DNA of 64,000 bases from Photobacterium profundum SS9 (GTDB taxonomy: Bacteria > Pseudomonadota > Gammaproteobacteria > Enterobacterales > Vibrionaceae), in contig NC_006371.1 of NCBI RefSeq assembly GCF_000196255.1, forward strand, positions 1,665,447-1,729,446, written 5' to 3'. The position numbers and the translations under genes are program-made. A model generated the notes under the pieces. It had not been told where the DNA came from. It was given only the letters and a program-made list of their open reading frames with translations, and made no database searches. Position 1 is the stretch's first letter, and every line of letters begins with the position of its first letter. Below, piece by piece: positions 9,589 to 17,088 of this stretch.

Positions 9589-9848
9589 AACAAAAGGCTA
9601 TGTCTGAGTAAACTGTTGTATTCCTAAGCTACCTCAAGATGCAAGATTCAGAGTGATATCAGCGTATTTAATTCAGGAAAATGTGTGTAAGAATAGCATT
9701 CCCTTTCAAACACATTTGACACAGAAGTAGATACGCGGAATCACTCCCGAAGGGCGAGTTTTGTTGGGCTCTATATGGTGTGGACAAAATACCGCTTTCT
9801 TATGGTGCCATCGATTCTTGACACTTATAAATACTCTTCACGTAGCGT
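9589..9848. other. Non-coding stretch between yjiH fragment and IS1595
   Basis: No convincing gene. It contains AGCTACCTCAAGATGCA and ATCACTCCCGAAGGGCGAG, which have the look of a dispersed gammaproteobacterial repeat or IS border; I cannot name it. The IS1595 element sits inside its right part. Confidence 0.3.
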
Positions 9849-9873
9849 TGAATATTGGCTCTGTTCCATCAAA

Positions 9874-9903
9874 ATGTTGACTACACTTATAAGTGTAGTT
9901 AAC
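9874..9903. promoter_or_regulatory. Near-perfect palindrome upstream of the IS1595 transposase
   Basis: Fifteen-base arms (GTTGACTACACTTAT and ATAAGTGTAGTTAAC) match except for one position. It lies between the left inverted repeat and the transposase start. Possibly a transposase binding site or a hairpin limiting expression. Confidence 0.5.
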
Positions 9904-9921
9904 AGCTTGAAGGTTAAGGCA

Positions 9922-10872
9922 ATGAGAGCTAAAACATTCACATATCGCTTGAAGTATATTACTCAACTACTTTTAGACATGACTCCGGCTCAAAGAGAGC
10001 AAGTTAAGCTGAACATTCAATCTATTCAGCCAGAAATAACTGTCGGTGACATTATTCGGCCTATTTTTGATATTTCACCTCAATGTCCACACTGTCATTC
10101 ACTTCATTTTAATAAATGGGGTAAATCTGGTTCAGTGCAGCGTTATCGCTGCAAAGAGTGCGCTAAAACATTCAATATAAAAACAAAAACGCCATTAGCA
10201 AAATTACATAAATGTGATCTTTGGCTGCAATATGCAGAATGTATGGAGCTGAAATTACCATTACGTCAAGCTGCCAAGATTTGTAATATTAATCTTAAAA
10301 CAGCATTTTTATGGCGACATCGTTTTCTTGAAGCTCAATCAGAGCAATATAAAGATAAATTATCTGGGATCATTGAGGTTGACGAATTTTTTCTGGCCTA
10401 CTCTGAAAAAGGCACAAAAAAGTTGAATCGAGATAGGGTTGCAAGGAAACGCGGGGGCGAAGTAGACAAAAGAAAACGAGGTGAACAGGTCGCAGTGCTT
10501 TTGTCGATAGACCGTAGTAAGCACATGATTGATGGTGTTTTAGCGGATGATACAGCCTCTGAAATCAGTTCGCATTTAGAACCATATATAGTCAAAGATT
10601 CTATCTTGTGCAGTGATGGCGCTTGGGCATACGTCAGCATAGCTGAAGAAACAAATTGTGACCATAAAAGGCTGATAAGTAATGAAAATAGAGTGCAAGA
10701 TAAGATTTATCATATTCAGACAGTGAATGGTGCTATAGCACATTTTAAAGGTTGGATAGATATAAAAATGCGAGGCGTCGCAACGAAGTATTTACCCCAT
10801 TATCTTGCTTGGTTTAGAGAAAGCTATGCAGGTCTTAATTTTCAGCAAATGTTAGTAGCGGCATACCGATGA
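9922..10872 (+). CDS. IS1595-family transposase
   Basis: About 316 residues from ATG 9922 (MRAKTFTYRLKYITQLL). An upstream in-frame ATG lies outside the element, so it is not the native start. An N-terminal zinc ribbon (CPHCHS...CKEC) is followed by an ISXO2-like DDE core: GIIEVDEFFLAYSEKG, SILCSDGAWAY and the C-terminal HYLAWFRESYAGL. Complete. Confidence 0.9.
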   Translation: MRAKTFTYRLKYITQLLLDMTPAQREQVKLNIQSIQPEITVGDIIRPIFDISPQCPHCHSLHFNKWGKSGSVQRYRCKECAKTFNIKTKTPLAKLHKCDLWLQYAECMELKLPLRQAAKICNINLKTAFLWRHRFLEAQSEQYKDKLSGIIEVDEFFLAYSEKGTKKLNRDRVARKRGGEVDKRKRGEQVAVLLSIDRSKHMIDGVLADDTASEISSHLEPYIVKDSILCSDGAWAYVSIAEETNCDHKRLISNENRVQDKIYHIQTVNGAIAHFKGWIDIKMRGVATKYLPHYLAWFRESYAGLNFQQMLVAAYR

Positions 10873-10903
10873 CAACAATAATCTGGAACAGAGCCTGAAT
10901 ATT

Positions 10904-11241
10904 AGATAGGGAGCAAATAAGGCTACATTTATAAATGGACTATTGATTACGATTAGGTAGTTGGTGATCTTTTTGGAATTATAATAAAATGCAAATGAAT
11001 AATAACCCCAAGGAAGATGGCGGGTAATATGTTCATTTTCTGAATGTTGGTGTCAAGAAGTTGAGCATAACGCTCTGTAGTGAACATATAGAAATTGACT
11101 ATAATCGAGCCCGAAGACACCGCGCTCGAAGTTTCTTAGTTCAGATAACCTAAAGCTAGCTTGAGATAACTCACAAACAAGCACTGTCCAAGATTATTTT
11201 TCAAACGAAATTGTGAAGTGTGCCGACAATATTTACTTTTG
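10904..11241. other. Gene-free stretch before the tetR unit
   Basis: No open frame with coding character and no clear terminator. Presumably leader DNA of the TetR unit plus residual DNA of the interrupted locus. Confidence 0.4.
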
Positions 11242-11272
11242 GTCACTTTTTGACGAGGCGTCATAAAGTGAC
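11242..11272. promoter_or_regulatory. 31-bp palindrome, candidate TetR operator
   Basis: GTCACTTTTTGACG (11242-11255), spacer AGG, CGTCATAAAGTGAC (11259-11272): 14-base arms with one mismatch. It lies 12-45 bases upstream of the possible tetR starts, where an autoregulatory operator would be. Confidence 0.65.
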
Positions 11273-11316
11273 GAGTTGATTGCATGCGACTATTTAACTA
11301 TACTGATTGCATATTA

Positions 11317-12036
11317 ATGGTGAACAGAGTGAAAACAAGAAAACAACGCGAATTAGCCCAACGGCATCAATTGATTTTGGAGCAAAGTATCGAGCTCATT
11401 CATGCTGAGGGTATTTCTTCAGTGAGAATGGAACGGCTGGCACAATTGACGGAATATTCCAAAGGTACAATCTATCAGCATTTTACAGGGCGCGAAGATT
11501 TGTTGTTATCGGTCAGTAACACTTCTCTGGATAAGCAGCTAACTGCCATTGGTGCTATAGAGAGTTTATCGTTATCTTTGCGAGAAAAGTTGATTGCGAT
11601 AATCTTTGCTTATCAGATTATGAACGGTCAACAGCGAAGTCAACTGGAATTGCTTAAATTCGTTCAATCAGAAGAATGTCAATCGAAAGCCAGTGCCGCA
11701 ACATTATCAGAGCACCATAGCTTATATAGCAAGTTAGTAGGTAGCGTCTATGATGTCATTCATCAGGCTATCAATACGCAAAAGCTACAGCTTAAGAATA
11801 ATATTACTGCTGACGATATTTTTGGCTCGGTATGGGCCTTTGCCTTTGGTGCGACATTTTTAAATGCACTTTCCGCCAATAAAACACAAAGTCTGTGTCC
11901 TAAGGTTACAGAGGTCGGACTTATCAAGCTAATTTCGACTAGCTTTGATGCCTTGGCCTGGGAGCCTCTAAGTCATCAATACGACGAAAACGCACTTTAT
12001 GAAAAAGTTTTAATATTATGTAAATCTATTGGCTGA
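11317..12036 (+). CDS. TetR-family regulator of the AfsA/IspH-like unit
   Basis: One-component repressor with an N-terminal TetR helix-turn-helix (GISSVRMERLAQLTEYSKGT then IYQHFTGREDLL) and a C-terminal ligand-binding region of about 170 residues. I prefer ATG 11317 (MVNRVKTRKQREL); ATG 11284 would add 11 residues. It heads the unit with the LolA-like gene and stands behind a strong palindrome, so it probably controls itself and the downstream genes. Streptomyces butyrolactone receptors (ArpA) are also TetR proteins paired with AfsA, which makes a signal-receptor role possible. The ligand is unknown. Confidence 0.8.
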   Translation: MVNRVKTRKQRELAQRHQLILEQSIELIHAEGISSVRMERLAQLTEYSKGTIYQHFTGREDLLLSVSNTSLDKQLTAIGAIESLSLSLREKLIAIIFAYQIMNGQQRSQLELLKFVQSEECQSKASAATLSEHHSLYSKLVGSVYDVIHQAINTQKLQLKNNITADDIFGSVWAFAFGATFLNALSANKTQSLCPKVTEVGLIKLISTSFDALAWEPLSHQYDENALYEKVLILCKSIG

Positions 12037-12041
12037 CGCTT

Positions 12042-12066
12042 CCTGTCAGTCAAGCATACTGACAGG
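12042..12066. promoter_or_regulatory. Inverted repeat between tetR and lolA-like gene
   Basis: CCTGTCAGT, seven bases, ACTGACAGG: perfect 9-base arms in the 38-bp gap just before the next start. It differs from the upstream palindrome, so it may act as an RNA hairpin or a second operator. No U-tract follows. Confidence 0.45.
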
Positions 12067-12074
12067 TAATCATC

Positions 12075-12860
12075 ATGAAGAAATACTTAGTTCCACTTCT
12101 ATCTCTTTCATTACTTTTATCTTCTTCTTTGTTGGCACAGGAGAGCCAACAAAAAGGACAAAAAATTGCCCAGCAAGTCAAAGATCAAGAAAAAGGTTTT
12201 AATGGCACATGGGTCAGCGCTAAAATGATACTAAAAAATGCTGCTGGAAATGAAAGTATTCGGCAGCTTAGTATTAAAACTTTAGAAGTTGAAAATGATG
12301 GTGATAAATCTATTATTGTTTTCGATACTCCAAAGGACATCCGCAACACCAAATTACTGTCCTGGACTCACGCACTCGAATCTGATGAACAATGGTTATA
12401 CTTACCGGCTCTTAAACGAACCAAACGAATCTCATCAAAAAACAAATCTGGTCCATTTGTCGGTAGTGAATTTTCCTATGAAGATCTCTCATCTCAAGAG
12501 ATTGAAAAATACACATATCAATATTTAGGTGAAGATATACTTGATGGAAAAAATCAACTTATTATTGAACGTGTCCCTACCTTTTCCAATTCTGGTTATA
12601 GTAAACAAATTGTTTGGGTTGACGAAAAAGATTTAATCTTTACTAAAATTGACTTTTATGATCAAAAAGATACGCACTTAAAAACATTATCGTTAAATAA
12701 TTATCAGAAGTATTTAAATAAGTTCTGGCGTGCTCATCAATTAGAAATGATAAATCATCAAACGGGTAAAAGTACAACTTTGAACTGGGGAGAGTATACT
12801 TTTACTAATAGCTTCTCTGACAATGATTTCACTCCAGCCATATTAAGACGTAATATTTAA
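12075..12860 (+). CDS. LolA-like outer-membrane lipoprotein-sorting protein
   Basis: A 261-residue periplasmic protein with a signal peptide (KKYLVPLLSLSLLLSSSLLA, cleavage near AQES) and a LolA/LolB-type lipid-binding fold (LolA-like DUF family): residues such as KTLEVENDGDKSIIVFDTPK and DEQWLYLPALKRTKRI, GSEFSYEDLSS. This family is often encoded next to RND/MMPL exporters and is thought to carry lipidic cargo across the periplasm. Here the exporter lies five genes downstream. Likely role: handing the product or a lipid between inner and outer membrane. Confidence 0.8.
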   Translation: MKKYLVPLLSLSLLLSSSLLAQESQQKGQKIAQQVKDQEKGFNGTWVSAKMILKNAAGNESIRQLSIKTLEVENDGDKSIIVFDTPKDIRNTKLLSWTHALESDEQWLYLPALKRTKRISSKNKSGPFVGSEFSYEDLSSQEIEKYTYQYLGEDILDGKNQLIIERVPTFSNSGYSKQIVWVDEKDLIFTKIDFYDQKDTHLKTLSLNNYQKYLNKFWRAHQLEMINHQTGKSTTLNWGEYTFTNSFSDNDFTPAILRRNI

Positions 12861-12869
12861 GAGACAACT

Positions 12870-14048
12870 ATGAGTAATGTTATTTACTTGCTGCTTATTT
12901 TAGTTGCAAGCTATTTTGTTATGCCTGTTGTTTATGCCCAATCTTTATCCATAGAGTTACAGCAACGGCTGTTTACTCACAATAACACTCAGGTATCACA
13001 GCATAATGCTTATACAACGGCCCTCATCAAAGGCGAAATAGGTTATGAGTGGGAAAACGTTAGCTTGGGTTTTGAACCTTTAGTTTCTATCAGTAATGAT
13101 GATGCTTTGCAGTACGCTGATATTCAACAGCTTCTGCTTACTCACTATTTCGATACGGCGCAGATTTTTTACGGTATAGATACGGTCTTCTGGGGGGTGA
13201 CCGAAAGTTACCACTTAGTTGATGTCATCAACCAAGTAAATATTGTCGCAGATCCTAAACGGGAAAAAAAGTTAGGTCAGCCAATGATTGGAGCCTCTTG
13301 GTTTATTGATAACCATACTGTTGACCTTTATTACCTTCCTTATTTTCGCGAGCAATATACTCCTGAAAGTAATAGCCGACCATGGAGAGGGCTGCCTATC
13401 AATGACAAGGCCATGTATGAGTCCTCTCGTGAACAAAAGCATGTTGACTGGGCTGTGCGTTTGAGTGGCTTTATTGATGACATTGACTACGGGTTTGGTT
13501 ATTTTCGCGGTACGCAAAGAAATCCTATTTATGAGCTTCACCATAGCTCTTCGCAATTAACGCTGACCCCCTTCTATTATCAAACCCAGCAGTGGAGTAT
13601 TGATCTGCAATATACCTATGAAAGCTGGCTGTTCAAAGGAGAAATAGTTTATGAGTCACCTAACTCACTGTCATCGCAGTATGCATGGGTCGGGGGATTT
13701 GAATACGGTATCTATAATATTGCCGATTCGAGTCAAGATATCAATCTGTTGTTAGAAGGTCTTTATTCCAATAACAAAGATAGTAACCTGCTTCCTTTTA
13801 CTAAACATATCATGTCAGGATTTCGCTGGGATGCGAATAATGACAGCTCGACTAATGCACTTCTTACTCTTATTCAAGGTATGGAAGGGAATGACAGCAC
13901 TATTTATATTAATGCTCAACACAGGGTCAACGAGTCTATAAGTCTCTCGTTAGATGGGTGGTTATTTTATAAGGTAGAAAATCAACCTCAACTTGCAGCC
14001 TATCAGAATGAAGACTATTTTCAATTTAACTTAACTTATCACTTGTAA
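12870..14048 (+). CDS. Predicted outer-membrane beta-barrel protein
   Basis: A 392-residue protein with a signal peptide (NVIYLLLILVASYFVMPVVY, cleavage near AQS). Many alternating aromatic strands follow, and it ends in FQFNLTYHL, a beta-barrel-like C-terminus. I do not recognise a named family. It starts 9 bp after the LolA-like gene and shares its transcription unit. Plausible role: the outer-membrane station for whatever the LolA-like protein and the RND exporter move. Confidence 0.6.
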   Translation: MSNVIYLLLILVASYFVMPVVYAQSLSIELQQRLFTHNNTQVSQHNAYTTALIKGEIGYEWENVSLGFEPLVSISNDDALQYADIQQLLLTHYFDTAQIFYGIDTVFWGVTESYHLVDVINQVNIVADPKREKKLGQPMIGASWFIDNHTVDLYYLPYFREQYTPESNSRPWRGLPINDKAMYESSREQKHVDWAVRLSGFIDDIDYGFGYFRGTQRNPIYELHHSSSQLTLTPFYYQTQQWSIDLQYTYESWLFKGEIVYESPNSLSSQYAWVGGFEYGIYNIADSSQDINLLLEGLYSNNKDSNLLPFTKHIMSGFRWDANNDSSTNALLTLIQGMEGNDSTIYINAQHRVNESISLSLDGWLFYKVENQPQLAAYQNEDYFQFNLTYHL

Positions 14049-14341
14049 TCTATATAAGGAAATATAAGGTGCAACACAAACTTGCTATTGGAGAGCGATT
14101 TAAATCACTTTGTGAAATAGAAAACTGCATTGGTATAAAGGAGATCAACAATAATGAACATTCACTAATTTACAGTAATGGTTTTGGTCTGAATAAGGAT
14201 GAATTAAACCACATTGAAAAACACACTAATTTTATATCATCCAATCAAAAACCAGGATTTATTTCTAAGGAGTATACAAAAGATAATAATCACCCTACAC
14301 ATAAGCATAGAGACGAAAATATTTTGGTGAAGAATTTATTC

Positions 14342-14937
14342 GTCACCTAAAAGGTTAAAACCACCGACTTTAGTCGGTCAGCTTCAGCTATGATATTTTA
14401 CGGTCATCGATGATGTTGGAGCATGATTATGGATTATAGATATGGAAGTCATACAGTCTTCAAAATTCAGTACCATTTCGTTTTTGTAACGAAGTATCGT
14501 TATCAAGTTTTGACTGGTGATGTTGGCTTGAAAGCTCGAGAGCTAATCAGGCAAACATGTCATGCTTTTGAGATTGATATTTTGAAGGGGGTAATCAGTA
14601 AAGATCATGTTCACTTGTTAGTTTCTGCACCACCCAATATGGCACCTAGCGAAATAATGCGAAGGATTAAAGGCCGTACATCGGCTAAGTTGTTCGAGAG
14701 TTATCCTGATTTAAAGAAGAAATACTGGGGACGTCATTTTTGGGCTAGAGGCTACTTTTGTGTGACATCTGGTGACCTAACGGAAGAAATGATAAAGGAA
14801 TACCTTGATCATCACTTTGAGCCCAAGGCTGAAGATAACTTCAGGACAGAAGGCTAACGAAAACGGGTCTTTGACCCGTATCCGGACTTTCAGTCCTTAA
14901 TACTAACCCACCTACTTTAGTAGGTGGTTGTTTAGTT
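14342..14937 (+). mobile_element. IS200/IS605-family element, copy 1 (596 bp)
   Basis: Inserted after TTTATTC without target duplication. Copy 2 (51345-51940, opposite strand) has identical borders next to the same TTTATTC. Subterminal hairpins typical of the family are present: CCGACTTTAGTCGG at the left end, and GGGTCTTTGACCC, GGACTTTCAGTCC and CCACCTACTTTAGTAGGTGG at the right end. TnpA only, no tnpB. Confidence 0.93.
14423..14857 (+). CDS. tnpA: IS200-type Y1 transposase TnpA (copy 1)
   Basis: HUH-family single-strand transposase of 144 residues (YRYGSHTVFKIQYHFVFVTK). The metal-binding HUH motif appears in SKDHVHLLVSAPP, and the nucleophilic tyrosine lies in the C-terminal helix (TEEMIKEYLDHHFE). 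The product is identical to that of copy 2. Confidence 0.93.
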   Translation: MIMDYRYGSHTVFKIQYHFVFVTKYRYQVLTGDVGLKARELIRQTCHAFEIDILKGVISKDHVHLLVSAPPNMAPSEIMRRIKGRTSAKLFESYPDLKKKYWGRHFWARGYFCVTSGDLTEEMIKEYLDHHFEPKAEDNFRTEG

Positions 14938-15388
14938 CAGAAAGGGAATGAAGAATACACCGCGGAATTATGCCTAGATGGAAGAAATGAATTTTTATTA
15001 GACCATGTTAATGGAGTACACATTCCCGGACTTGTATTTATTGAGGCTACCCGTCAAATAGCCATGTCTATTTTTCATATTTATGTTCAGCCAGATGAAG
15101 ATGATGTCTATTTCGTACTAAACGAAATCAGCTCTTCATACTTAGGTTTCGCATTCCCAATAGATACGAAAGCACAGGCACACCTTGCTTTAATTTGTGA
15201 AAAAACAAATCAATATCTGATAACCATTAGTTTTAGTCAAAATGACAAAACGATTGTGCATTCCAAAGCCGCATTTACCATTCATGAAAAAAAACGATTT
15301 TCATTTTTTGAAAAAAAATCAGCACAGAAAGCCATAAAAAAACAAATCAGCACTTATAAAAAACAGCATCAAGAAAAGGAGGTAATTA

Positions 15389-16156
15389 ATGCAGAGAGAT
15401 AAACTATTGGCTGGCAAAGTTGCTCTTATTTCGGGTATTACCAGTGGTATTGGCGAAGCTACCGCCAGACTGTTTTCCCAGCAAGGTGCATCGCTGGTAC
15501 TCGTAGCCAGAAATGAGAACAAAGGGCAAATGTTGGCTGAAGAGCTAAACGCACAGTACCCCACTTTGTTTATAAAAGCCGATATTACTCAGGCAAATCA
15601 GGTAGATCAGGTATTCGAGCAGACGATGGCTGAGTTTGGTGGTATTGACTGTGCGTTTAACAACGCTGGGATAGATGGCAGCAAGCAACCCATATCAGAA
15701 ACCAGTGATGAAATATGGAATCAAATCATTAATACCAACCTCAATGGTACTTGGAATATGTTGAATCGCCAGCTTTCTATCATGTCAAAACAAGGCCATG
15801 GCACTATCGTCAATATGGCATCCATCTGTAGTGTGCTTGCTCGCCCTAACCGTGCTGCTTACAACACGAGCCGACATGCGGTTCTAGGATTAACGCGAAG
15901 TGCTGCGGTTGAATATGCCAAGCAAGGAGTGCGCGTTAATGCCGTTGCCCCCGGTGCTATCGATACCCCAATCTTTGAAAGAAGTACTCAGAAAGATCCC
16001 CAATTAATTGCCAAATATCATCAGGCACACCCTATCGGTCGTATAGGCCAACCTCGCGAGGTCGCTGAAGCGGCGCTGTGGCTATGCTCTGATCTCTCAT
16101 CATTTGTCGTAGGCCACACGTTAATGGTCGATGGTGGTTTTTCAATCTCAGGATAA
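15389..16156 (+). CDS. Short-chain dehydrogenase/reductase with YxxxR active site
   Basis: NAD(P)-dependent oxidoreductase of 255 residues, similar to FabG-like SDRs. Rossmann motif SGITSGIGEA (residues 15-24), NNAG (91-94), catalytic Ser145 and Tyr158. The usual lysine of Y-x-x-x-K is Arg162 (YNTSR). The start overlaps the AfsA-like gene by 14 bases and has a strong AAAGGAGG site, so it is coupled to that gene. In butyrolactone pathways a reductase follows AfsA, so a role in reducing the AfsA-type product is reasonable. The substrate is not shown by the sequence. Confidence 0.85.
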   Translation: MQRDKLLAGKVALISGITSGIGEATARLFSQQGASLVLVARNENKGQMLAEELNAQYPTLFIKADITQANQVDQVFEQTMAEFGGIDCAFNNAGIDGSKQPISETSDEIWNQIINTNLNGTWNMLNRQLSIMSKQGHGTIVNMASICSVLARPNRAAYNTSRHAVLGLTRSAAVEYAKQGVRVNAVAPGAIDTPIFERSTQKDPQLIAKYHQAHPIGRIGQPREVAEAALWLCSDLSSFVVGHTLMVDGGFSISG

Positions 16157-16168
16157 AAGGAGTTTCAC

Positions 16169-17083
16169 ATGCACAATAATATTATTTTCTTTGAAAAAGA
16201 TCAGGATTGCCGGTGGATTAGCAAAGAAATTTCTGACGTTTTCCCTCTATATCTTTACGACGAAACTGAGTTTGAAGGAAAAGCAGTGACTTTCTATATC
16301 ATATTAGAGTGGTTACAACGTAAAAATCGCGGGGCTAATCCGAAAATGTTAGAAGAACTAGGTGTAAATGTAGTGCCAACTGTCGCAGATCTTCCCGAAG
16401 GGGCTGGGGTGTTTGTTACGGGGTATGATGCTGATTATGCAGAGCTGCAGCAATTAAAAGCCGATGGCGTCCCCGTTATTGATCGTCCCTGCCCTTGGGT
16501 CAGAAAGCTTCGAGATCAAATCCTCAGCTTTGACAATGAGAGTTACCAAATGGTACTTGTGATTGATGAAAATCATATGGTATACGACTGTTTCAAAAAC
16601 CTGATCCCCTCGGATGCCATTATCGTACAGCCTCAAAATTTCAAAGAACGTATTTGTCATCTTAAATTATCACGCCCTCTTTCTTTACTTAGTTATACCG
16701 TGTTCAGGCGAACAGATATCGAAGCGATGGCAGAATTCATTTTGCAAGAATACCCCAATCAGGAACATCATCTTCATAATTATAAAAAAACACTCTGCTT
16801 ATGGACAAAACAAGGTCTGTTTGAAGAGGTGGAAGATAAATGCCAAAGCCACCGTCTTGATGAAGTATGGATTATCTGCTCAAACCGAGGCGATCGCTCT
16901 ACTCAATCATTGATTCAGCAAGTCGAAGATAGTCAAGCGATACCAGTGATTATCGAAAAAGTAGCAGATATTCCTTCTCGAAATGACAAAAAAAAGATCG
17001 GTGTACTTTTTGCCCCAATCCCTAAAAGCACAGCTCTGCTTGAAATCAAACAAGCCCTAATAACAATGGCAGAACAAGGATAA
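16169..17083 (+). CDS. Divergent IspH/LytB-like iron-sulfur protein
   Basis: I recognise an IspH-type fold across 304 residues. ADGVPVIDRPCPWVRKLRDQ matches the IspH segment around its second cluster cysteine, KKTLCLWTKQ matches the third, and LDEVWIICSNRGDRSTQSLI matches the last domain. Cysteines fall at 14, 108 and 210. The 108-210 spacing (102) is close to E. coli IspH 96-197 (101), so a [4Fe-4S] cluster looks possible. His136 may correspond to IspH His124. The acidic residue equivalent to Glu126 and the His41 and His74 positions are not kept, so HMBPP reduction is unlikely. Possibly a reductive dehydration of another allylic substrate. It lies 12 bp after the SDR and 5 bp before the exporter. 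Confidence 0.65.
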   Translation: MHNNIIFFEKDQDCRWISKEISDVFPLYLYDETEFEGKAVTFYIILEWLQRKNRGANPKMLEELGVNVVPTVADLPEGAGVFVTGYDADYAELQQLKADGVPVIDRPCPWVRKLRDQILSFDNESYQMVLVIDENHMVYDCFKNLIPSDAIIVQPQNFKERICHLKLSRPLSLLSYTVFRRTDIEAMAEFILQEYPNQEHHLHNYKKTLCLWTKQGLFEEVEDKCQSHRLDEVWIICSNRGDRSTQSLIQQVEDSQAIPVIIEKVADIPSRNDKKKIGVLFAPIPKSTALLEIKQALITMAEQG

Positions 17084-17088
17084 TCCTG

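Larger units (their letters stand above)
9857..10895 (+). mobile_element. IS1595-family insertion sequence (1039 bp)
   Basis: Terminal inverted repeats GGCTCTGTTCCA and TGGAACAGAGCC are perfect. Both sides carry the same 8-bp duplication TGAATATT (9849-9856 and 10896-10903), the size typical of IS1595. A recent, clean insertion. Confidence 0.95.
14069..15402 (+). pseudogene. AfsA-like hotdog protein, split by IS200
   Basis: With the IS200 element (14342-14937) removed, codon 91 (TTC) joins CAG in frame and gives one 245-residue protein. The N-terminal part has HKHRDENILV (residues 78-87) and the next half has DHVNGVHIPGLVFIEATRQ (113-131). These match the A-factor biosynthesis hotdog domain, whose hallmarks are an HK...N-V-L segment and D-H-x-x-x-H-V-P-G-x-x-x-I-E-A-x-R-Q. 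AfsA condenses beta-ketoacyl groups with a glycerol-type C3 unit to form gamma-butyrolactones. Start GTG 14069 with AAGGA eight bases upstream. At 245 residues it is shorter than Streptomyces AfsA (about 300). As it stands only residues 1-91 plus a short tail are made. Confidence 0.8.
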
